Of a DNA stretch of 64,000 nucleotides, positions 19,042 to 28,456 are shown one piece after another (the first letter of the stretch is position 1; the number at the start of each line of letters is the position of its first letter). Origin of the DNA: CAWJHE01 sp963842455 (lineage in GTDB: Bacteria; Chloroflexota; Anaerolineae; Anaerolineales; UBA4823); assembly GCA_963842455.1 (NCBI GenBank), contig CAWJHE010000006.1:62001-126000 (forward strand). The letters run 5' to 3'. The translations under genes were made by a program, and so were the position numbers. The notes under the pieces are model-generated. The model was not told where the DNA came from. It saw nothing but the letters and a program-made list of their open reading frames with translations, and made no database searches.

Positions 19042-20731
19042 ATGGACGATAGACCCTGGTTGAAGCAGTATGATAAAGGTGTACCGTTTACGATCGAGTA
19101 CCCACCTGTGACACTGTTCTATATTCTCGAGGATGCGGCACGCAAACATCCAGAAACCCCCTGCACCATTTTTAAAGGGGCAAAAATCACATACAAAGAA
19201 ATGAATGAAATTACCGATCGCTTGGCAGCCGGACTGGTGGACCTGGGTGTCAAGAAAGGCGACCGGGTGGGCATCTTTATGCCTAACACCCCACAGTTTG
19301 TGATGGCCTACTTCGCCATCTTGAAGGTTGGAGCGGTGGTGGTAGCTACCAACCCGCTGTACAGCGCCCGCGAAATCGAGCACCAGTTGAATGATTCGGG
19401 TGTTGAAGTTATGCTGGTGATGAGCAACTTCTATAACCTGGTCAAGCAGGTGCAGCCGAAAACCAAACTGCGCACGGTGGTGGTCACCAATCTAAAAGAA
19501 ACTCTGCCGCCGGTTTTGGCTTTTTTGTTCGGCCTGACCAAGGAAAAGAAAGGCGGCTTCCGCGTCCAGCTGAGCGCCGGTGATTTTTGGATGAAGGACC
19601 TGATCGAAAAGCATAAAGCGCAGGATCGTCCGAAGGTTGAAGTGACCACCGATGACGTGGCGTTGTTCCAGTATAGCGGCGGTACAACAGGCATCTCTAA
19701 AGGCGCGGTCGCCCTGCACCGCAACCTGGTGGCCAATACCTTGCAGATCCGCTCCTGGATGACCAATTGCGAGGAAGGCAAAGAAGTGGTTTTGATGGCA
19801 ATCCCCCTGTTCCATGTGTACGGTATGGTTGCAGGGATGTGCTTTGCTATCCAGGCTGTGGCGACGATGGTGATGATCCCCAACCCGCGCGATATCAAGG
19901 ATGTGCTGGATAACCTGCAAAAGTACAGAGCTACCATCTACCCGGGCGTTCCGACCATGTACAACGCCATCAATAACCACCCGGATGTGCTGGCGCGCAA
20001 ATATGACTTGAGCTCGATCAAAGCCTGTATCTCCGGATCAGCGGCCTTGATGCGCGAGACCAAGGAGAAATTCGAGGAGCTGACCGGCGGCAAGCTGGTA
20101 GAGGGCTTTGGCATGTCAGAAGCGCCCACCGCTTCGCATTGCAACCCGCTTTTCGGTAAGAACCCACCCGGTTCGATGGGTTTGCCCTTGCCGGACGTGG
20201 ATTGCCGCATTATCAGCCTGGATGATGAGGTGACTGTGCTTTCGCCAGGTGAGATTGGTGAATTGGTGTTGAAGAGCCCGAATATGATGCATGGTTATCA
20301 TAACATGCCCACGGAAACGGAAAACACCTTGCGGGATGGCTGGCTGTACACAGGGGATATCGCCCGCATGGATGAGGAAGGCTTTTTCTATATTGTGGAT
20401 CGCAAGAAAGAGCTGATCAAACCCGGCGGTTACCAGGTCTGGCCGCGCGAGGTGGAAGAAGTGATCATTACCCATCCGAAGGTGTTGGAAGTGGGTGTAG
20501 CCGGCATTCCAGATGCCTACCGGGGTGAGACGGTTAAGGCCTGGGTGGTGGTCAAGCCTGGCGAGACGCTGACCGAAGAAGAAGTCCGGGATTGGTGCAA
20601 GGAGCGCCTGGCGAAATTCAAAGTGCCCACGCATGTGGAGTTCCGCAACTGAGCTGCCCAAGACCACGGTAGGCAAAATCTTGCGACGTGAGCTGGTCCG
20701 CCAGCACAAGGAGCAGGCGCAGCCCAACTGA
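19042..20731 (+). CDS. long-chain fatty-acid--CoA ligase (FadD type, frameshifted at C-terminus)
   Basis: About 562 residues when reconstructed. It activates fatty acids to acyl-CoA through an acyl-AMP intermediate. The AMP-binding loop is Y-S-G-G-T-T-G-I-S-K-G, the A5-type motif is G-F-G-M-S-E-A, and the A8 hinge is Y-I-V-D-R-K-K-E-L-I. The open frame stops at 20652 after V-E-F-R-N. Deleting the T of the TGA restores E-L-P-K-T-T-V-G-K-I-L-R-R, which carries the conserved catalytic A10 lysine, and ends at 20731. That lysine is essential in the family, so the stop is either a sequence error or an inactivating mutation. Confidence 0.88.
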
Positions 20732-20756
20732 GCTAGGGTATCATGTGAGAAGGCAG

Positions 20757-20794
20757 GTGTTCCAGCGGGACCATTTTCGCTGGAACACTTTTTA
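20757..20794 (+). terminator. intrinsic terminator after the acyl-CoA ligase
   Basis: A perfect 11-bp stem GTGTTCCAGCG / CGCTGGAACAC with a 10-base loop, followed by TTTTTATT. Confidence 0.85.
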
Positions 20795-20806
20795 TTAATC
20801 AATCTG

Positions 20807-20835
20807 TTGACGTGAGAGGGGCTGCATGGTAGAAT
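20807..20835 (+). promoter_or_regulatory. promoter of tRNA-Glu
   Basis: TTGACG (20807-20812), a 17-bp spacer and TAGAAT (20830-20835); the tRNA begins 12 bp downstream. Confidence 0.7.
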
Positions 20836-20838
20836 TCT

Positions 20839-20910
20839 GACGCTCTGCCCCCATCGTCTAGGGGCCCAGGACGTGGCCCTCTCAAGGCCAAAACGGGGGT
20901 TCGAATCCCC
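20839..20910 (+). repeat. 72-bp direct repeat, left copy (tRNA-Glu and 8 bp upstream)
   Basis: Matches 32663-32734 with one mismatch (C at 20894, T at 32718). The identity starts 8 bp before the tRNA 5' end and stops at the end of the T-stem. The two copies are 11.8 kb apart and enclose the first set of secreted-protein genes and the whole ubiquitin-like operon. Confidence 0.85.
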
Positions 20911-20919
20911 CTGGGGGCA
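20847..20919 (+). tRNA. tRNA-Glu (anticodon CTC)
   Basis: A full cloverleaf can be drawn. The acceptor stem is GCCCCCA / TGGGGGC with discriminator A. The D-arm contains TCTAGGGGCCCAGGA, the anticodon stem TGGCC / GGCCA encloses CTCTCAA, and the T-arm is GGGGG-TTCGAAT-CCCCC. The CCA end is not encoded. It is the left member of a 72-bp direct repeat whose right copy at 32663-32734 has lost the 3' half of the acceptor stem. Confidence 0.93.
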
Positions 20920-20931
20920 CAGAGAAAATAA

Positions 20932-20963
20932 AACCGTTCCACTGAAGTTGTGGAGCGGTTTTT
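20932..20963 (+). terminator. intrinsic terminator downstream of tRNA-Glu
   Basis: AACCGTTCCAC / GTGGAGCGGTT stem (one G-T wobble) followed by TTTGTTT. Confidence 0.75.
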
Positions 20964-21298
20964 GTTTGTATGGCGTTTTTCCTCACGCACTATTCGGTTC
21001 GAAAATCGGGGAAAACTGAAGGAATTGGTATTTGAAATATAATTCCAGTTACAAATCGTGCACGAATCCTGTGGTCGATCCACAAAGCTGGACAGATTTC
21101 ATAACCAATAGAGGGGGTAAAATAATATGGAGCGGAATGGATCCGATTTTCTTGGAAAAGATGCGGCTTCTAAAAATAAGAACATGACGGAAATCATATA
21201 AAAGCAAGACGAATTAAACTAGTGAATTATCCAATGATTTGGTAGGTTTTTTGCAGAGGGAAAATTCTTCTTGACCAAATGTAAAAGGAGGGAACTGA
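20964..21298. other. gene-free stretch containing the start of a duplicated segment
   Basis: No supported gene. From about 21105 the sequence (GAGGGGGTAAAATAATATGG and about 85 bp more) recurs almost unchanged at 34858-34950, where it is fused to the end of a second copy of the amidase gene. A GGAGGG ribosome-binding site stands just before the ATG at 21299. Confidence 0.6.
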
Positions 21299-22717
21299 AT
21301 GAAAAAATCATACAAATGGGTCAATTTATATGTTCAAGGGATCGTAATTCTCGCTGTTGGGATTGGCGCTTCAGTATCTTGGGCATCGCCTGGCATCGAT
21401 GAAGATTATGCGAGAATCAAAGAAACAATCTATGCCTATTTTACGCTAAGGTATGAGGCATTGAAGGCTAATCAACCTGAGGTGGATTACTCTGCGGTGA
21501 CCGATGATATTGAAAATTGTTCATCAGAATGGCTACAGATGGAGAGAGATATTCGGGCTCTACACCATTTCATTCATAGTGTCTACGAAGTTACAATCAT
21601 AGATTATCGCTTTCAACTGGATTTCGAATCGATACACGTTGATGGAGACGAAGTTGTTGTTCGGCTAAGGGAGAGCAACGAAATTTACTATTTACGCCGT
21701 CCTACTGAACCATCCAAGTCGGCGAATATCGAACATGAGATTTGGCTGAGGAGAACGGAGAATGGCTGGTTGATCACCAACGACAAATACTCCGATGATT
21801 TTACCAGGGCGTTGGAAGGCTCGTCTCTGGATGCTTTATTTGAGATTGTCCGGAAAAACCATGACCACCAACGGGTAGATGGAGGAGCCGAAGATCAAAA
21901 TCCTCCGAACCCATCAGAATCCACATCTATTGCAGGTATGGAGTATTATGATGAATATGATAGAATTGCTGCGATAAACTATGCTGATGCTTATTGGAAT
22001 AGTGAAATCACAGATGGTCCTGTCCCGCAAATGATTTTGGAAATGGATGGGTGGGATCCGGACTGGGATACAACTTATAAAGATTATGCATGGGATTGCA
22101 CGAATTTTGTTTCACAAGCAGTTTTTGAGGGCGTCGCGTATACAGCATCCGATCCCAATTACTTCTATCCCGATCCGGCTAATTGGAGTGAATGGTGGTA
22201 CTATAAGTTTTCAGATCCGGCTGATGGTTCCAAGCCCTGGTTTCATGTCCGCGAATTGCGAGAATTCCTTACTGTAAACTACTTCAATTACGAGTACTTT
22301 GGTCTTGAGTTTGTGATTAGAGGGCCAACTGGAAAAGGTGTTGATCTCTGTGACATCCAGCTAGGAGATGTTATTTTTATGTACGATACAAATGAACCTG
22401 ATCCAGAGTTAAAGTGGAAACATACGGTAATCGTCGATAAGATAGACGGTGATACCTGCGACGGGAGTAATGTATCTGTTGCTGCGCATTCTGACGATGC
22501 TCACGAGCGACCTCTTTCTGAATATAGTGCTTTCCAATGGTACCCAGTAGAAATGAAAGGGTATTTTGATTATAAACGAGTTGCATTTTTGCCTTTCGTT
22601 CTCAATTCCTCAATGAGTTTGGCAGAAAGTTGGGCGCAGAATCCATACCCTGCTCCTGAAGGTAAAGACAAACGACCTGAAGTGACCCCAGTCCCCAATC
22701 CCTATCCAGCGCCATGA
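21299..22717 (+). CDS. secreted protein with amidase-like (Amidase_6 type) domain and PYP tail
   Basis: 472 residues with an N-terminal signal peptide (A-S-V-S-W-A-S cleavage region near residue 30). The C-terminal half shows the Amidase_6 pattern: Y-D-R-I-A-A-I-N-Y-A-D-A-Y-W-N, then W-D-C-T-N-F-V-S-Q-A with the likely catalytic Cys, and a histidine in K-W-K-H-T-V-I-V-D. This is a papain-like fold seen in secreted cell-wall enzymes. The tail repeats N-P-Y-P-A-P twice, and A-F-L-P-F-V-L-N precedes it. Neighbouring secreted genes carry similar tails. A copy deleted for nearly all of this gene lies at 34852-35052. Confidence 0.75.
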   Translation: MKKSYKWVNLYVQGIVILAVGIGASVSWASPGIDEDYARIKETIYAYFTLRYEALKANQPEVDYSAVTDDIENCSSEWLQMERDIRALHHFIHSVYEVTIIDYRFQLDFESIHVDGDEVVVRLRESNEIYYLRRPTEPSKSANIEHEIWLRRTENGWLITNDKYSDDFTRALEGSSLDALFEIVRKNHDHQRVDGGAEDQNPPNPSESTSIAGMEYYDEYDRIAAINYADAYWNSEITDGPVPQMILEMDGWDPDWDTTYKDYAWDCTNFVSQAVFEGVAYTASDPNYFYPDPANWSEWWYYKFSDPADGSKPWFHVRELREFLTVNYFNYEYFGLEFVIRGPTGKGVDLCDIQLGDVIFMYDTNEPDPELKWKHTVIVDKIDGDTCDGSNVSVAAHSDDAHERPLSEYSAFQWYPVEMKGYFDYKRVAFLPFVLNSSMSLAESWAQNPYPAPEGKDKRPEVTPVPNPYPAP

Positions 22718-22753
22718 GACATCCCTATACTGCCGCGTATTCCAAAAGGAGGA

Positions 22754-23251
22754 ATGCATGTGAATAAAAAAATAGCCATACTTGTTATTCTGTTGACCAG
22801 TTTATGTAGTTGCCACACAGCGAATAGCATTCCCACCTTGACCCCAACAACCCATCTTGCACCAACAGACATTCCTCGATGGCAGCTCTATGAAGCAGCC
22901 TTACTGGAAGCGACTATCAAGATGGAGGGGTTGTGCGAATGGGTCATTTTGGGGGTGTCAGGTAATGAAGTCTATGTGTACACATTATGCCAGGCCACCG
23001 GCCCAAGGAAAACTGCAATGAGTGTACCAGCCGTGGTTTACCTGAGCGAAAATGGTACTATCGAGGATGTAGTAATACCTCGACCTGGCGCAGATTACCC
23101 AAAAGATGTGGAATCTTCATTTCCGCCGGATATTCAAGAAACGATATTTGCCGGAGATGCATATGGCCCCAGAACGGCGGAACATCTTGACGACCGAATA
23201 ATTAATGGCGGCCCACCTTTGATTGTGGTATTGGGAACGCCGATGCCATAA
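22754..23251 (+). CDS. lipoprotein of unknown function
   Basis: 165 residues. It has a type II signal peptide with lipobox L-C-S-C, then a threonine/proline-rich linker (T-L-T-P-T-T-H-L-A-P-T) and a small domain I do not recognise. It ends in G-T-P-M-P. An AGGAGG precedes the ATG. A frameshifted near-copy lies at 35089-35594, so this gene is the intact member of a duplicated pair. Location: outer face of the membrane. Confidence 0.65.
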   Translation: MHVNKKIAILVILLTSLCSCHTANSIPTLTPTTHLAPTDIPRWQLYEAALLEATIKMEGLCEWVILGVSGNEVYVYTLCQATGPRKTAMSVPAVVYLSENGTIEDVVIPRPGADYPKDVESSFPPDIQETIFAGDAYGPRTAEHLDDRIINGGPPLIVVLGTPMP

Positions 23252-23271
23252 TCAATTACATAAAGGGGATA

Positions 23272-23828
23272 ATGTTTTTGTCTGCCCGAAGCACAAGAAA
23301 AGATTTCTTGATAGCCTCCATTGTGCTCATTATCGCGTTTTGTTTAAACGGTTGCGGAGATTTGGTGGTTGATCTGCTAGATAGGACGCCTACTGCCACA
23401 TCATCTTTTAAGAAACAACCTGAGCCCAGGGAACCACATATATTTGTATCTTTTTCTGGATTGAATGAACCTTCATTAGTTTATGTTTTCTTTCGCACAC
23501 TATCTGGTGATATACCGCTAACAGGATCTATCCTGGCAATGGAGAAATGAGAGTAGTACTACCAGAAAATCAGGGAGTGACCTATATCGTTACAGCAGAG
23601 GCCGAAGGGTATGTTAGCTACCCGATTAGTTATACAATTCAACTAAGCGGTACAAACTTTTATTTGGTTGAGAATGGTCAAGCAACATCAAAACAAATAA
23701 TAAATTTAAAATTCCAATTTACCCTGCTGAATAGCTCAGCCAACTTCTATAACGCAGGTCAATCCAGAGTTGCTATTGCCAACTGGTCAACCAGAGATGA
23801 AGCCAACCGAGGTCCCTTCATTGGCTAG
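23272..23828 (+). CDS. lipoprotein of unknown function (frameshifted)
   Basis: The first frame (23272-23550) begins with a signal peptide and lipobox L-N-G-C. The second frame joins upstream of its ATG as Y-P-G-N-G-E-M-R-V-V-L-P and continues V-T-Y-I-V-T-A-E-A-E-G-Y-V-S-Y, the pattern of a small beta-sandwich similar to carboxypeptidase regulatory repeats. After about 23715 sense becomes uncertain. The third frame from about 23737 reads A-Q-P-T-S-I-T-Q-V-N-P-E-L and I-H-T-L-P-G-E-V-Y-E-T-V-F and stops at the intron remnant. That part may be the lost N-terminus of the peptidase at 24230. The gene's first 40 bp recur at 35612-35651. Confidence 0.5.
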
Positions 23829-23895
23829 ATCACCTGTCATCCACACGCTGCCTGGAGAAGTCTATGAGACCGTTTTCAGTATACCCATAGGCGAG

Positions 23896-24229
23896 CGTGT
23901 TTGAGGGATTGGACAGTTGGATAAGACGTCGCATGAGGCAGATGGTTTGGAAACGCTGGAAGCGTGGGACAACACGATACCGCAACCTTGTGAAGATGGG
24001 AGTACCGAAATGGCGAGCCCAAGAAGGAGCGGGAGGTAAAAGTCCGTGGCATATGTCGAAAAGCCCTGTGATAAACGAAGCCCTGAGCAACGCAAGATGG
24101 CGAAACACAGGGCTGAAAAGCCTAAAAACTCGGTATGAAGAACTGCGTATTTCTTGATGAACCGCCGGATGCGGACCCGCATGTCCGGTGGTGTGAGAGG
24201 GGGCGGTTAGTCTCCGCCCCCTACTCGAT
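23896..24229 (+). mobile_element. 5'-truncated group II intron remnant
   Basis: The fragment opens inside the maturase (X) domain of a group II intron reverse transcriptase (23897-24157). Residues such as L-D-S-W-I-R-R-R-M-R, W-K-R-W-K-R-G-T-T-R and the closing G-L-K-S-L-K-T-R-Y-E-E-L-R are diagnostic. The structured 3' end follows. Domain V lies at about 24158-24195 (GAACCGCCGG ... CCGGTGGTG), then a domain VI-like GC hairpin, ending CTACTCGAT at 24229. The reverse transcriptase core and intron 5' end are missing. The shape fits an incomplete retrotransposition event. Confidence 0.8.
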
Positions 24230-25028
24230 TCTTGCCATTCAGAATGCAAGAGTGGAATTACCTCCTCATGTTAAAGTAGTCACGGTTAACGAGCTGGCTG
24301 GCACGGAGACTGATATTTATGCCGGCTTAAGGCTTGATGCATCGAATGGAGCTGATTGTACAAGTGGTTTCTCTGTGATAAACTCGAGCGGTAAAAAAGG
24401 AGTGATAACAGCTGCGCACTGCGATAATACGATGTCCTATAACAGGACAAATCTTCCATTTCAAGGTTCGGCTTATGGGGTATATTATGATTTCCAATGG
24501 CACACAGCACCAGGATTTGATGTTAGAAACTTGGTATACGGTAATCCTTACAATGTTTACATCTTTTCAGCAAAACATAGAGATAGTCAACAATTGAATG
24601 ATTATGTATGTAAATATGGGATCAATACCGGTTATACCTGTGGCTATATCATACAAAAGGATTTTGATCCTGATCCAAACGCCCCGCCTAATGAAGCCAC
24701 ATTTATTCGTGTCCACAATGAGGGCGTTAATCTTTCTGAGGGTGGAGATAGCGGATCTGCATGGTACCGGTTAAACACTGCCTATGGTTTACTTGTTGGT
24801 GGTATAGGCGACGATGCTTATTACATGGCAATCAATTACATTGATTTCCTTGGTCTTTCGGTGTTGACAAATAACGTTTATTTACCTATAGTTTTGAATG
24901 GACAAACTCAATCACGGGAATTAATCAACCCTGCGTACATTAATCCATATCCGTCTCCAAATGATGATGCCTCTAACATTCCTTCTTCAAGCCTGGAACC
25001 CAACCCGTATCCTAATCCATATCCATAA
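24230..25028 (+). pseudogene. chymotrypsin-like (S1) serine peptidase, 5' end interrupted by intron remnant, PYP tail
   Basis: About 265 residues of peptidase sequence. The triad is visible: His in V-I-T-A-A-H-C, probable Asp in P-G-F-D-V-R-N, and Ser in E-G-G-D-S-G-S-A-W, with paired cysteines as in streptogrisin-like secreted enzymes. It ends with V-Y-L-P-I-V-L-N, then N-P-Y-P-S-P and a final N-P-Y-P-N-P-Y-P. No signal peptide or start codon of its own is visible. The open frame extends back into the intron remnant, so the pro-region was probably separated or deleted by the insertion. I call it a pseudogene with moderate certainty. Confidence 0.65.
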
Positions 25029-25087
25029 AAATAAGTAATATGAATAACTTTAAAAGACCTCCTTAACCATGAAAGGTGATTTAACCT

Positions 25088-25591
25088 ATGATAAACAAAA
25101 TACTATGTTTGGTGTTCATGGTCTTGTTGTTTATATTGACAGCCTGCACATTGGCTGCGGATTCTACTTCGCAACCCAGTGAAATCCATCTCCCTACCCC
25201 TGCTTCTGATACCAGTAAAACCATTTTCTTTCCACGCCAGGAAAAAACGGAGGGTGAAAGGGCCGTCATGGAAGCAAGGACTGGTGGCATTTTGGTCTTG
25301 GTGGATAATTGCATTCGTGTGAATCGCGAAACATCAACTAATGCCAGTTATTTACTTATTTGGCCACCCGATTTTAATTTTTCTGTCGAGAATGATACGG
25401 TAAATATTTTTAACGAGAGCGGGGATACCGTAGCATCCATTGGGGATAAAGTAATAATAAGTGGTGGGGAAGTTCCAGTTTTATTCGAGCCGGTAAAAAG
25501 TCAAGTGCCGTTGAAATGCAATGGACCTTATTGGATAATTGGCGATGAAATTTCAAGGGTAGATACATCGAAGCCGTATCCTACACCTTGA
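25088..25591 (+). CDS. lipoprotein of unknown function with PYP tail
   Basis: 167 residues with a type II signal peptide and lipobox L-T-A-C. A proline/threonine linker leads to a small beta-rich domain (L-L-I-W-P-P-D-F-N-F, V-A-S-I-G-D-K-V). The protein ends K-P-Y-P-T-P, like its neighbours. No family recognised. It is convergent with the ubiquitin-like operon and separated from it by a strong hairpin. Confidence 0.6.
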   Translation: MINKILCLVFMVLLFILTACTLAADSTSQPSEIHLPTPASDTSKTIFFPRQEKTEGERAVMEARTGGILVLVDNCIRVNRETSTNASYLLIWPPDFNFSVENDTVNIFNESGDTVASIGDKVIISGGEVPVLFEPVKSQVPLKCNGPYWIIGDEISRVDTSKPYPTP

Positions 25592-25656
25592 AAAAAGAGA
25601 AGATTATTTTCGCCACGTAGTTCGAGTCAGCTACGCTTAAGGGCGCAGAGAAAAAT

Positions 25657-25707
25657 GACCGGTCTCAGGTTCTTGTAGTAAGTTCGTACAGGAAACTGAG
25701 ACCGGTC
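25657..25707. terminator. bidirectional hairpin between the lipoprotein gene and the Ubl operon
   Basis: A perfect 12-bp inverted repeat GACCGGTCTCAG / CTGAGACCGGTC with a 27-base loop, placed between two convergent stop codons. Confidence 0.65.
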
Positions 25708-25733
25708 GATTCTAAAGCCTGCTTATGTAAAGT

Positions 25734-26909
25734 TTAATTCTTCACCTTTACCTTCGTTGTTCGCTTCCCACCAGGGGGTTTAGGCGCCCCGCCAGTTAGC
25801 TTTACCCCACCCGGTTGAGCGGTTGTTGATCCATTTTTGCGCCTTACCAGCGTAGAAATCAGGGTGGGAATGAACAGCAGGACTGCCAGGCCTATCAACA
25901 GGATGGCGAAGGTGCTCCAGGATGCCTTTTGCGCCACTTCCGGGACCAGGCCGCCAGGATTATAGGTTAGCTCAGCGCTCATCGCCCCCGGCTCGCCTTC
26001 TGCCTCGATTAACGCCACACTCAATGAGCGATTGACGCCATCGCGCAGCTTGGATGGCGAGGTATAGGTGATGGCATATTCGCTCTGCATGGCGCGGCCT
26101 AATTGTTGATAGAGGGCGGTCAAGGATTCGGCATCGCTGGCGTACCCGTAGGCGCCGCCAGCTGCTTCTGCCAGGGAGGTTAAAGCAGGCTCGTTCAAGC
26201 TGGTAATCGCGCCCGTGCTTTGGCTGGGATCGCCAAGACCGATGGTCGAGATCGAAAGACCTTCAGGTCCGATCAGGCGGACCACCTCCAGCGGGTTTAC
26301 CTTGCTGCGGTTATCCAGTCCATCCGTCAACACAATCACGGCCTTGCGTCCCGTGGCGCTCGACAGGTATTCAATCCCGAGTCCTAAGGCGTCGTACATG
26401 GCGGTGTCATCTTGAGCCCGGAGAGCCTCGATGGCCTCAATCACCGCTTGATGATCCGCTGTTAAGGGTTGGACATACTCGATCTCCGTGTTAAAGCTGA
26501 TCAGTCCAATCTGGTCTGAGGGTCGCGCCTGTTGGACATAAGCAATGGCAGCATCTTTTGCCGCGCGCAGCTTGTCGCCATGGTTCATACTGCCGGAGAT
26601 ATCGATCACCAGCATCGTGGTCAGCGGACCGATTTCTTCCGCGCCGCCGATCTCGTCAGGCTGCATCACCTGGCCGTTCTCTTTGAGTTCAATGCTCGCC
26701 AGGCTGACCGGCGTTGGCTCGCCGGAGGCGTCGGTTACCGAAATATAAACCGTCACCTTTGGAAACATGGAGGTGTCAACCTGGGTAATCCGGGCTATTG
26801 TTGAATCCGGTTCAGGGGTGGCTTGTTGATAAGGCGCAAAGCCGCTGAGTGTGAGCAATACACCCAGCAACAATACCGAGTATTTGAGGGTTCGTTTGAT
26901 GGTACGCAT
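25734..26909 (-). CDS. membrane-anchored von Willebrand factor A protein, last gene of the Ubl operon
   Basis: 391 residues. A signal peptide (about 1-30) precedes a beta-rich segment and a vWA domain with an intact MIDAS motif (D103-I-S-G-S107) and later V-L-T-D-G-L-D. A single transmembrane helix follows at about 335-357, then a basic cytoplasmic tail rich in glycine, proline and lysine. The vWA domain would thus face outward. It starts 3 bp after the FHA gene stop, so it belongs to the same transcript. Adhesion, metal-dependent protein binding or sensing are plausible; the cytoplasmic tail has several lysines that could accept a Ubl (speculation). Confidence 0.75.
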   Translation of the reverse strand: MRTIKRTLKYSVLLLGVLLTLSGFAPYQQATPEPDSTIARITQVDTSMFPKVTVYISVTDASGEPTPVSLASIELKENGQVMQPDEIGGAEEIGPLTTMLVIDISGSMNHGDKLRAAKDAAIAYVQQARPSDQIGLISFNTEIEYVQPLTADHQAVIEAIEALRAQDDTAMYDALGLGIEYLSSATGRKAVIVLTDGLDNRSKVNPLEVVRLIGPEGLSISTIGLGDPSQSTGAITSLNEPALTSLAEAAGGAYGYASDAESLTALYQQLGRAMQSEYAITYTSPSKLRDGVNRSLSVALIEAEGEPGAMSAELTYNPGGLVPEVAQKASWSTFAILLIGLAVLLFIPTLISTLVRRKNGSTTAQPGGVKLTGGAPKPPGGKRTTKVKVKN

Positions 26910-26912
26910 TTC

Positions 26913-27773
26913 TCACCTCTTCTCGTGATAGACAAGCTGTGTGTTGCCCACCTTGATGTTTTGGCGATTCTTGAGCACAGCCTGTTCAATCTTCTGATTA
27001 TTGACGAAAGTCCCGCTCAAGCTCATGTCCTTGAGATTAAAATGTGTGCTGGCGCCTTTGAGCAGCGCGTGCTGGGGAGCAATGTCTGGGTCGGGCAGAA
27101 CGATATCAGATTTGAGCGCATCACTGCCGATGAAAGCCGAAGGGCCTTCTGCGCTCAGGAATTTATCGAGAATGAACTCTGTTCCTTTGAGCTTGCCGGA
27201 GGCAACCTCCAGCCAGGCTTTCGAAAGCAAGAATACGATCATGGCGGTGAAAACGCCGACCGAGGCGCCTGTTAAAAGCAAGCCCACGGCTTTTCCCATC
27301 AGGGGGTCTTCCATCCAGGAACGAGCCGCTTGAAGCAACAGCCCTCCGGCGATTCCGCCCAACAGCCCGCCTAGCGCGCCTTTCCACATCTGGCTGCCGC
27401 TTGTGTAGCTGGTAGCCAGGCCGATTAGCAGCCCAAACAAGCCCCAGCCGAGAGCCAGCCCCCAGACCTGACCACCTAACCATTGGAAAAGAGCCTCAGC
27501 CAAGGGTAAGCCAACCCCACCCCCAATCAGCCCCATCAGGCCGCTGAGAAATCCAGCTCGCAAAGCCTGTACATAGTTGCGAGTCATCAACCCCTCTGCC
27601 AACCCAATAAAAACCCCGATACAGAATCCGATCACCGCGCCAACTACGATCTCACTGAGATAGATATTTCCGGCGAAAAAAGATAGGCCTAAGATATTGC
27701 TGGCCTGCCAACCGATCACGCCCCCTATCGCACCGAATACGGCATAGTAATAAAGCCTCATGACTCGGCTCAT
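26913..27773 (-). CDS. polytopic membrane protein with C-terminal FHA domain (Ubl operon)
   Basis: 286 residues. Residues 1-190 form about seven glycine-rich membrane helices (for example G-L-M-G-L-I-G-G-G-V-G). The cytoplasmic C-terminus (about 213-286) is an FHA domain: F-I-G-S-D, D-I-V-L-P-D-P-D-I-A-P-Q-H-A, L-S-G-T-F-V-N. FHA domains bind phosphothreonine, suggesting phosphorylation-dependent recruitment to the membrane. The ATG overlaps the stop of the JAMM gene (ATGA), a sign of translational coupling. The consensus FHA arginine position is occupied by Gly-Ser, so phosphopeptide affinity is uncertain. Confidence 0.75.
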   Translation of the reverse strand: MSRVMRLYYYAVFGAIGGVIGWQASNILGLSFFAGNIYLSEIVVGAVIGFCIGVFIGLAEGLMTRNYVQALRAGFLSGLMGLIGGGVGLPLAEALFQWLGGQVWGLALGWGLFGLLIGLATSYTSGSQMWKGALGGLLGGIAGGLLLQAARSWMEDPLMGKAVGLLLTGASVGVFTAMIVFLLSKAWLEVASGKLKGTEFILDKFLSAEGPSAFIGSDALKSDIVLPDPDIAPQHALLKGASTHFNLKDMSLSGTFVNNQKIEQAVLKNRQNIKVGNTQLVYHEKR

Positions 27774-28418
27774 AGGTTCCTCCTATTTTGCATTTCTATT
27801 GCAGGGATAAGATTGGACCAGTGCACAACGCTACCCTGCTTGTGGTTTATCAGCTCATAAAAACCATAGTATTGCCTTGGGTCCAGATTGCCGTCTTCTC
27901 CCCGAATGAAGAAACCACCTGTTGAGGCGTATGGTTCGACGACCATGGCCACCTGGTGCAATTCCTGGAAAGAAATGGGAATGTAGCCAGGTATCATAGG
28001 ATGAAAAGAACACCCCCATTCTGGGATGCGTGTGATACCAACCCACCAAATCCTTACCAGGGAAGCGCTCCTCGAGCAGGTTTTGTAGAGCCACTTGCGA
28101 ATCTTGTGTGAATGTCAAGAATGCCTGGCCGTGGCGTGTGAAGGGAGCTGGTAGACTGTTCTCCACCACGACAAACTGTTGGTTGAGATGCTCGTCCAGG
28201 CGCCACTTGCCAATTAACCAGCCCCCCACCTCTTTATTCAGGTCGCTTCCGGCGTGGGCGCTCACTCGAAGAAATGCGCGTGGTGTGACGAATACAGACA
28301 CCGCCGGTTCTGAGATATGGCTCTCATACGGCGATTGCCAATACAGGGCGCGCTTGAACGGGGTGTGCGCCGTACGTGGCTTGGGTATCTCCACAGGTTT
28401 AAGGCGAATGGATGGCAT
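27770..28418 (-). CDS. JAMM deconjugating peptidase of the Ubl operon (frameshifted)
   Basis: The first frame (28418 to about 27990) carries the full active site: Glu63 in N-K-E-V-G-G-W-L-I-G and H129-x-H131-x7-S139-x2-D142 (Y-H-T-H-P-R-M-G-V-F-F-S-S-Y-D). After W-L-H-S-H-F-F the sense moves to the second frame, Q-E-L-H-Q-V-A-M-V-V-E-P-Y, ending at 27770. The total is about 216 residues. Such JAB enzymes cleave isopeptide or alpha-peptide bonds after a Ubl C-terminus, which fits maturation of the Ubl-E2 fusion and removal of conjugates. The shift lies at TTTCTTTCC and is probably a sequence error. Confidence 0.8.
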
Positions 28419-28456
28419 CGCTACTCATGATATAATCGATATGCATCTACGGAGAG

